Below, piece by piece: positions 58,101 through 64,000 of a stretch of 64,000 bases of DNA. The DNA is taken from contig SAXG01000050.1 of NCBI GenBank assembly GCA_012932865.1, forward strand, positions 62,001-126,000, read 5' to 3'. Each line of letters begins with the position of its first letter. Position 1 is the stretch's first letter. The DNA is from Amylostereum areolatum (lineage: Eukaryota; Basidiomycota; Agaricomycetes; Russulales; Stereaceae). The translations under genes and the position numbers were made by a program. Under the pieces are notes generated by a model. That model searched no databases. It had not been told where the DNA came from and saw only the letters and a list, made by a program, of their open reading frames with translations.

Positions 58101-60509
58101 GGGCGAGTCGGGCGCTGGGAAGGTGCATTTCATCTTACTCCCTTCACGCCTGTGCTGCGGCTAACTCATTCTGTGGTTCGGTAGACGACGCTTCTGAACG
58201 TGCTGGCTCAACGAGTTGATGTGGGCGTAGTGACGGGAGAATGTTTGATCAGTGGGCTCGAACTGCCTGCCGACTTCAAAGGGCAAACGTGAGTGAGATG
58301 TGGACATACGTTGTGCTGCATCCGTAATGATGATACTTTCCAGCGGTTACGTCCAACAAACAGACACCCACATGCGATCAACCTCCGTCCGCGAGGCCCT
58401 GCTTTTCTCCGCGAAACTTCGTCAGCCTTCGTCGACTCCTCTGCAAGAGAAAGAAGCCTAGTACGTCTCCTTTCACTATCCTCCGTTGCTATGTGCTGGC
58501 TAACGATCATGAACTTTTAGCGTCGAAAAAGTGCTGGACATGTGTGGATTGGAGGCATACGCGGATGCCATTGTCGGGTCACTGGGCGTCGAGCTCAAGA
58601 AACGTCTAACTATCGCCGTGGAGCTCGCTGCAAAGGTGCTATCCCGTCTCCTTTGCGCCTCGAATTCACACAGGTATTCATACCACGGTCTTTGTTCGCA
58701 GCCTCGATTACTTCTCTTCTTGGACGAGCCCACTTCGGGACTGGATTCCCAAACAGCCTGGGGCATCGCGCGTTTCCTGCGGTCTCTGGCAGATAACGGG
58801 CAGGCCATCCTCTGCACGTAGGTGGCGTCGCCTCTTATAATGTTGGCATACGTATTCATGCCTTTTCTTTGACCAGGATCCATCAACCCTCTGCCGAGCT
58901 TTTCGACATGTTCGACCGCTTGCTGTTGCTTCAGAAAGGAGGACAGACCGTGTATTTCGGCGACCTAGGCGATAATGCCAGGACCATGTTGAGCTATTTC
59001 GAGGAGCATGGGGCGCGTTCGTGTGGCAGCCACGAGAACCCGTAAGTCTCTGGTCTCTGTACGTTCTTTTCTAGCTCACGTCGACCTGTAGGGCTGAGTA
59101 TATGCTGGACGTGATCGGTGCGGGTGCAACGGCGACCAGCGCCATCAACTGGCATGACATTTGGAAGGCATCCGACGAGGAAAAACGTCTTGCGCAAGAG
59201 ATCGTTCTTATTCAATCGCGCGGCACCCAAGGACTCGAAGAGCATCCCTCGACTCCGACCACCAGTGTTTTCGCAACGTCATGGACAACACAGCTTCGGC
59301 TACTCATCCAGCGCGAGCTCGAGCGGCACTGGCGCGACCCGACGTACCTGCTCTCAAAAATCGCAATGAATGTTCTCGGGGGTCTCTTCATTGGATTCAC
59401 CTTCCAGTCCAACGACTCCATCCAAGGCACTCAAAACAAAATATTCGTACGTCTTGCCTTGATCCCGTGACTCACCGTTTCTGACACCTGTCAACGTAGG
59501 CCGTGTTCCTCTTCACTGTCGTCAGCGTGCCCCTCGCCAACCAGCTTCAAATCAAGTTCATCGATGCGCGAGCCCTCTACGAGGCGCGCGAGCGCCAGAG
59601 CAGGGCGTACTCCTGGACCGCGCTCGTCACTGCTCAGATCCTGGCCGAGCTCCCGCTGAACATCATCGGACAGTCTCTCTTCTTCATTTCGTGGTACTGG
59701 ACTGTCGGCTTCCCGTCGGACAGGGGAGGGTACACATACCTGATGGTCGCGATCGTGTTCCCGATGTACTACATGACCCTCGGACAGGCGACGGCAGCGG
59801 TCGCGCCCAGCGCGGACATCGCAGCACTGCTGTTCTCCTTCTTCTATGCCTTTGTCCTCCTCTTGTGAGTCTGTTCACTTTCGGCCGCATGGAGTGGTGC
59901 TCACCGCGCTTTCTGGGGTACGAATAGCACCGGTGTGTTGCAGCCTTTCCGGGCGCTTGGATGGTGGAAGTGGATGTACCGCGTCAGCCCGTTCGCCTAC
60001 CTTATCGAAGGCATCGTCGGCCAAGGTACCGCATCCTTCCCTCGGTTTGTTTCCGCACTTACTCACGCGTTCAATCCACAGCCGTTGGCCGCCAAAGCAT
60101 CCACTGTTCTGCTGTTGAATTCGTCGTCCTCACCCCACCCTCAAACCTCACCTGCGCCAACTTCCTTGGTCAGTTCATCTCGCTCGCGGGAGGCTACATC
60201 AACGCGGACGACGCGGGGCTAGGCGCGGGCGACGCGTGCCGGTTCTGCCCCTCTAGCACGACGGACGCGTTCTTGGAGCAAAGCTTCAACATGTCCTACG
60301 CGCACCGGTGGAGGAACTTCGGGCTGCTGTGGGTTTATATCGGGGTCAACGTGCGTATTGTCACGGTTTCGGCTTGGGTTATGAATCGACGCTGACGGTC
60401 GGTTTGGAACGTTTAGGTGGTGGCGATCTTCGGGCTGACGTATCTGTTCCGAGTGGCGAGGTGGAGTCCTGCGGGGTTGGCGCGTCGGTTGACTGGTGGG
60501 AGCGCGTGA
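55172..60509 (+). CDS. PDR-type ABC transporter (ABCG, NBD-TMD-NBD-TMD)
   Basis: Full-size pleiotropic-drug-resistance exporter of the plasma membrane. Start [20 protein letters not shown] at 55172, stop at 60507-60509, with about 15 short introns. NBD1 has the PDR-typical degenerate Walker A ([13 protein letters not shown]), signature [10 protein letters not shown] and D-loop region [12 protein letters not shown]; the last is formed by splicing a GC-AG intron at 56033-56085. TMD1 spans about 56700-57800. NBD2 has canonical Walker A GESGAGKTTLLN (split by an intron), a degenerate signature [16 protein letters not shown] and Walker [19 protein letters not shown]2 spans about 59350-60450. NBD1-degenerate/NBD2-canonical asymmetry is normal for PDR proteins. 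Substrate unknown. Confidence 0.93.
56033..56085 (+). other. GC-AG intron in the PDR transporter
   Basis: Donor AA|GCGAGT and acceptor TGTAG|T. Removing these 53 bp restores the invariant WDNSTRGLDS block exactly. No GT donor nearby gives this frame. Confidence 0.8.
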
Positions 60510-60629
60510 CGCACTGCTACCCGGCGTGGCTGCAGGACGTAGAGAACTTAGGGTGGGCTTGGGGATGTTTCCCATCTGGATTATAGCTGAGCGACGGTTT
60601 GAGACGGGTTATCCTAATCCTTCACCCAC

Positions 60630-60850
60630 TAGGAGGGTACCGTGAGCTGATTTTCACCACTCTTTACACCTCTTTGGGCGGTGAATTCCACCGCTCGAAG
60701 TACTCGTTTTCAGTACCATGGAATGAATTTCAGTCCTGCACGGGGTGATTTTCGTGATGTGAAAATCACCGGAAAAAAGTACCATTTCACCGCTTTTTTG
60801 TCACGAATTCTCACTTTCTCGTAACGCCGACGCGTGAATATCAGCATGAA
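60630..60850 (-). repeat. Diverged AATCACCG-rich repeat, inverse orientation
   Basis: Read on the minus strand it shares the GTTACGAG...TTCGTGAC and AATCACC/AGCGGT units with the copies at 22454 and 61673. It may be the opposite end of one element spanning 60.6-61.9 kb. Confidence 0.4.
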
Positions 60851-61672
60851 AAACAGTGAAAAGCAACACCCCATGGTGATATACAGCAGCTTTCATCCTC
60901 AAAACCCTTGGCAGGATCCAGCACTTTACGCGTTCATAAACAGACACATGGCATTATGAGCTCATAATCACACTACAATATACACTATATACAAATCTAT
61001 GCACACCGCTGGTGGTACCCAACGAGACCCTCTCGCGTAACCACGTCTCCTCTTCGTGACGTCCACCCGCACGCCCCGGGCCCAAATGCGAATGGCTGGA
61101 ATGGCTGTCGGAGTGTAAGCAGCAGCATCGAAGCGATGCGCGCGTGGGGCGTGGCCTGTCCAAACATTTAATATCGCTCCGTGGCAAGGGAGAGAAGGCG
61201 GAATACTCACCCCCATCTGATACCCTAACATCCCCCGCTTTGTGTCCATCAATGACAGTCCCCGGCCGTGCTCTATGTAAACAAAAGTCAGCAGCCGAAG
61301 AGACTGTCGCCATCACCGAAGAGAAATGAGACGGTGCGAGAGCACCGGCAACGGCGGTGAAGAGCCGCTGTCACCGATGCACAATGCGTAAGAGGCCATA
61401 TGGCCTGGGTTTGTGATGTTGAATGAACCGTGAACGAGCCGCTTCATGCTACAAAGCATGCGCGGGACGAGCCGGAGGAGGATAGAAGGAAAAAAATAGA
61501 TCAATACGAAGACGTACCGTTGCAAAGAGTTGCCCAGACTTAGGGTACACTTTATGTGTCCTTACGAGAACATGGAAGGGGAGGGTGGAGAGGGAGAGTG
61601 CACGACGACTGAACCCGTCGCCGAGTCGCCATGGTCGTTGAGGAAGAAGCTGAAGCGCTGAAGTCGAACCAT

Positions 61673-61907
61673 GCGCGTGAGCTGGCGACATCACGGATAC
61701 GTGACTGACCATCACTGGTCCGTGACGATTGTTACGAGTTCGTGACCAAGGAACCGCTGATGGAAATCACCATGTAAAGCGGTTGTCACGCTTGTCTGAA
61801 AAACAGCCCCAAATCACCACCTGTCGAAATCACCCCAAAAATCACCTTAATTCGGAAATTCACCACATCAAACGGTGGGAAACAGTCGGACATGTCCTTA
61901 TAGTGAC
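61673..61907 (+). repeat. Dispersed AATCACCG-rich repeat, copy 2
   Basis: Counterpart of 22454-22679 in the same orientation; see the landmarks given there. Confidence 0.7.
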
Positions 61908-62107
61908 CTAATAGTAATACACATTACTCTATGCTTGCCTATGGGCTTTATACCATGCATTTCATGAGACTGAGGGTCACGCTAACCTTTTCCACCTGGA
62001 TGAGATGGCAATCAAAGTCCCCCATAATGATATTGTGCGCAAATAAGATCGATAAATAAAGTAAGAAGGAATGTAGTGTGTAGAGCTCGCGCTCAAGCTC
62101 GTGATCA

Positions 62108-63117
62108 TCAAGGGCAGAAGACCACTGTCCAGAAGACGTGAGTCCTACTCCCATTGAAGCGCAGGGAAAGGTATCTTACCAGTGAAGGAGACGTCCCCAG
62201 CACCGCAGGCCCTGACAGGCGAATCGTTTCCGCACCCAGACGTGTCCTAGTACGCAAACCCGGTTGTTCAGTATAGGGTGCAGGTAAACAGAAGAAGGTG
62301 GCACGAACGCCGACGGGGTATGCGCTGGAGCACTGTCGTAATGATGTTTCCACGTGAGCACGAAGAGCAAAGGGCCAGGACGAGGAAAAGTTCGTACGCC
62401 GCAGTTTGCGTTCGTGCAGGTGACGGTGTCGCACCCCGCCGCGCTGACTTGGATCGACTGGGTATATCCCTGGATGTTGGAGATGTCGTACGACTGCGGC
62501 GTGTAAAAGTCGCCAGAATCTGTTCGCGTGTCGAGGCATATAAGCATGGGCATGGTCACAACGGGTTTGATGTTCCCAAGACGCACCCAGATTGTACTCG
62601 GTGACGGTGCAGCTTTCGCCCGACGCGCCGCACGCGCCGTTCTGGTTGAAGATGCGCCCTACCCACTGCGTGTTGGGATGAGTGGTTGGATCGATGGGAA
62701 ACAAGGTCGACGGGATGCGTCACGTACGGCGGAAGGGAGGGTCACGGCCGTGCTAGCGCCAGCCGCGAGCGAGCCTGGCTGCGCCCCCGTGAAGTCGGCC
62801 GCGCCATCACAGCCTATGATATGAGACGAGGGAGAGAACATGAGGGTCGAACAGAGACGCATAGGTGACATAGATGCGACGCACGAGGGCTGTATCCGCA
62901 GCGCGTATTCGCGATGGTGGGGGTGACCGCGTTGCCGCACTGGTTCCTGAGCGTATACTGAGAGGATTAACGCGTGAGCAGCGAGCGAGCGGACGCGTTT
63001 TTTTCGTGTATGTATACGGAGAGGAGGATATCAAGCGGGACTTACGACGTGGTTGGCGGCAACGGTGCATGCGAGCGTGACGGGGACGAGCGCGGCGGAG
63101 AAGGACGTCAACTTCAT
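62108..63117 (-). CDS. Thaumatin-like secreted protein
   Basis: Start MKLTSFSAALVPVTLACTVA at 63117 is a signal peptide. Exons separated by short introns then encode YTLRNQCGNAVTPTIANTRC, GCDGAADFTGAQPGSLAAGA, WVGRIFNQNGACGASGESCT, DSGDFYTPQSYDISNIQGYT, AAGCDTVTCTNANC, AYPVGDTSGCGNDSPVRACG and, last, GDVSFTVVFCP with the stop at 62108-62110. The many paired Cys, the DxSGCG-type turn and the VxFCP end are thaumatin-family hallmarks. All joins keep phase. Fungal members are secreted and some have beta-glucanase-like or wall-remodelling roles; activity is not evident from sequence alone. Confidence 0.85.
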
Positions 63118-64000
63118 GGCGAATTGTGGAGATCCGTAGGAAAGAAATAAGAAGGCTAAGGAGAAGATGAGAGTCGGAGAAGGGGAACGTCGAAGCAGCT
63201 CTGGTATATTACCAATCACACTACCTGTCTTTATAGCTGAGCGTCGAGAGCAGGATAGCATCGTGCAATAAGTACGCATCATCCGTGTCGTCGGGCAATA
63301 TTCTCTGGACCGATGATCAGTCTTTATTGATGAGGGCACTCAACTGTCTAATGGGTAATTAGAATACATCAGTCGTGAAATATACGGGAGATCCGTCCTT
63401 ACTCTGTCAGACTCTGTCCTGCCAAATACCACATGGGTCGAAGGTGTCCAGGTTTTCAACGAACAAAATTCCAGGGCTCGGGGCTCAAGCGCTCAGGGCT
63501 TGGCGCAGACTCCAGAGTGAGGACATCGGGTCCTCGACTCGTCATGACTGGCCATGTTCGGCGAAGGGGGCGCGTTATCGACGACGGTGACCGGAAATCA
63601 CACATAGACGAACCCGTCCCCGGACGAGGTCACGGACACGAAAGCTCCCGCCGTCGTCCGACCGCGCACACCGCGGTCAGTTTGACGCCGACAAGGACGG
63701 TGTCGAACTTGCGACGGCCCCCTGGCGGGGGTACATCATCGTACGATTCTGCTTAGGTCGATGTTTAGACTTGGGCATCGAACATTTTACCAGTTACCAT
63801 CATGCCTCTGGAGGGGGGGAGGGGGGCTTTTGCGGCGACGTGGGGATGGAAGCGGAGGATAAGAAGGAGGGCTATAAATATGAGTGGCAGGCCGGGAAGC
63901 TTCGTCGTAGGAAGCGTACGTCGTTCCCCGGCCACGGTGTCAGTAGTACGCACAGGGCCCCAGTGGCGGCACAGAAATCGAGGAGAACGTCAGTCGCAAC
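63118..64000. other. Upstream region of the thaumatin-like gene to the window edge
   Basis: No gene is called. A TATAAATA box at 63874-63881 on the plus strand could serve a gene beginning beyond the window. A minus-strand open stretch (63765-63953) has a hydrophobic segment but no context. Confidence 0.4.

Larger units (their letters stand above)
60510..62107. other. Intergenic, repeat-containing region
   Basis: It holds AATCACCG-type repeat sequence at about 60630-60850 (inverse orientation) and a full repeat copy at 61673-61907. Between them a minus-strand open stretch (60954-61316) has no recognisable motif. Confidence 0.5.

Overview
The window looks like nuclear DNA of a mushroom-forming basidiomycete (Agaricomycetes). 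The evidence is genes cut by many 50-60 bp GT-AG introns, a hAT transposase of the type common in agarics, F-box/LRR, GH28 pectinase, thaumatin-like and PDR transporter genes, and nested LTR retrotransposons. No rRNA, tRNA or CRISPR was recognised.

Positions 1-21969 are a nest of at least four mobile elements. A Ty1/copia retrotransposon, whose 5' half lies left of the window, was entered by a Ty3/gypsy element (1-3251, ending in an intact 3' LTR). It was also entered by a hAT DNA transposon (4277-20886; perfect 18-bp TIRs, 8-bp target duplication CGTATGCG). The hAT was itself entered, inside a transposase exon, by a 9143-bp DNA element (6645-15787; imperfect TIRs TATGG...CCATA, 6-bp duplication TGCGTG). 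That inner element encodes a 552-aa HTH plus DDE integrase-fold protein and two uncharacterised multi-exon genes. I think it is an IS3EU-like or closely related element. Removing it with one TSD copy restores the hAT exon in frame, and removing the hAT restores the copia reading frame. The hAT also carries a second, divergent 689-aa gene. Its transposase has two in-frame stops, so it is dead in this copy. The copia ends with its 3' LTR at 21530-21969.

Positions 22000-64000 are mostly chromosomal genes: STE24 CAAX protease (minus, 23156-24896); the complex I 75-kDa subunit (plus, 25249-28014); a small unknown gene (29275-29849); two paralogous lipid-droplet-hydrolase-like genes (31705-32933 and 36846-38015, both minus) on either side of a DUF6987/LEA-like gene and the 3' end of an unknown gene; a long FHA-domain protein with Ki-67-like repeat motifs (38191-42332); a PEP-mutase/isocitrate-lyase family gene (42547-44088, minus); a small conserved-looking gene (45367-46064); an F-box gene (46803 to about 48700); a tandem pair of secreted endopolygalacturonases (minus, 49-53.6 kb); a full-length PDR/ABCG transporter (55172-60509); and a thaumatin-like secreted protein (62108-63117, minus). 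A dispersed repeat occurs at 22.45 and 61.67 kb.

Several conserved genes (STE24, complex I, both hydrolases, FHA, F-box) carry frame breaks that each behave as one surplus base, while the TE genes, the pectinase copy at 51.7-53.6 kb, the transporter exons checked, and the thaumatin and PEP-mutase genes read cleanly. Either residual sequencing insertions or real decay could explain this, and exon models there need transcript support.
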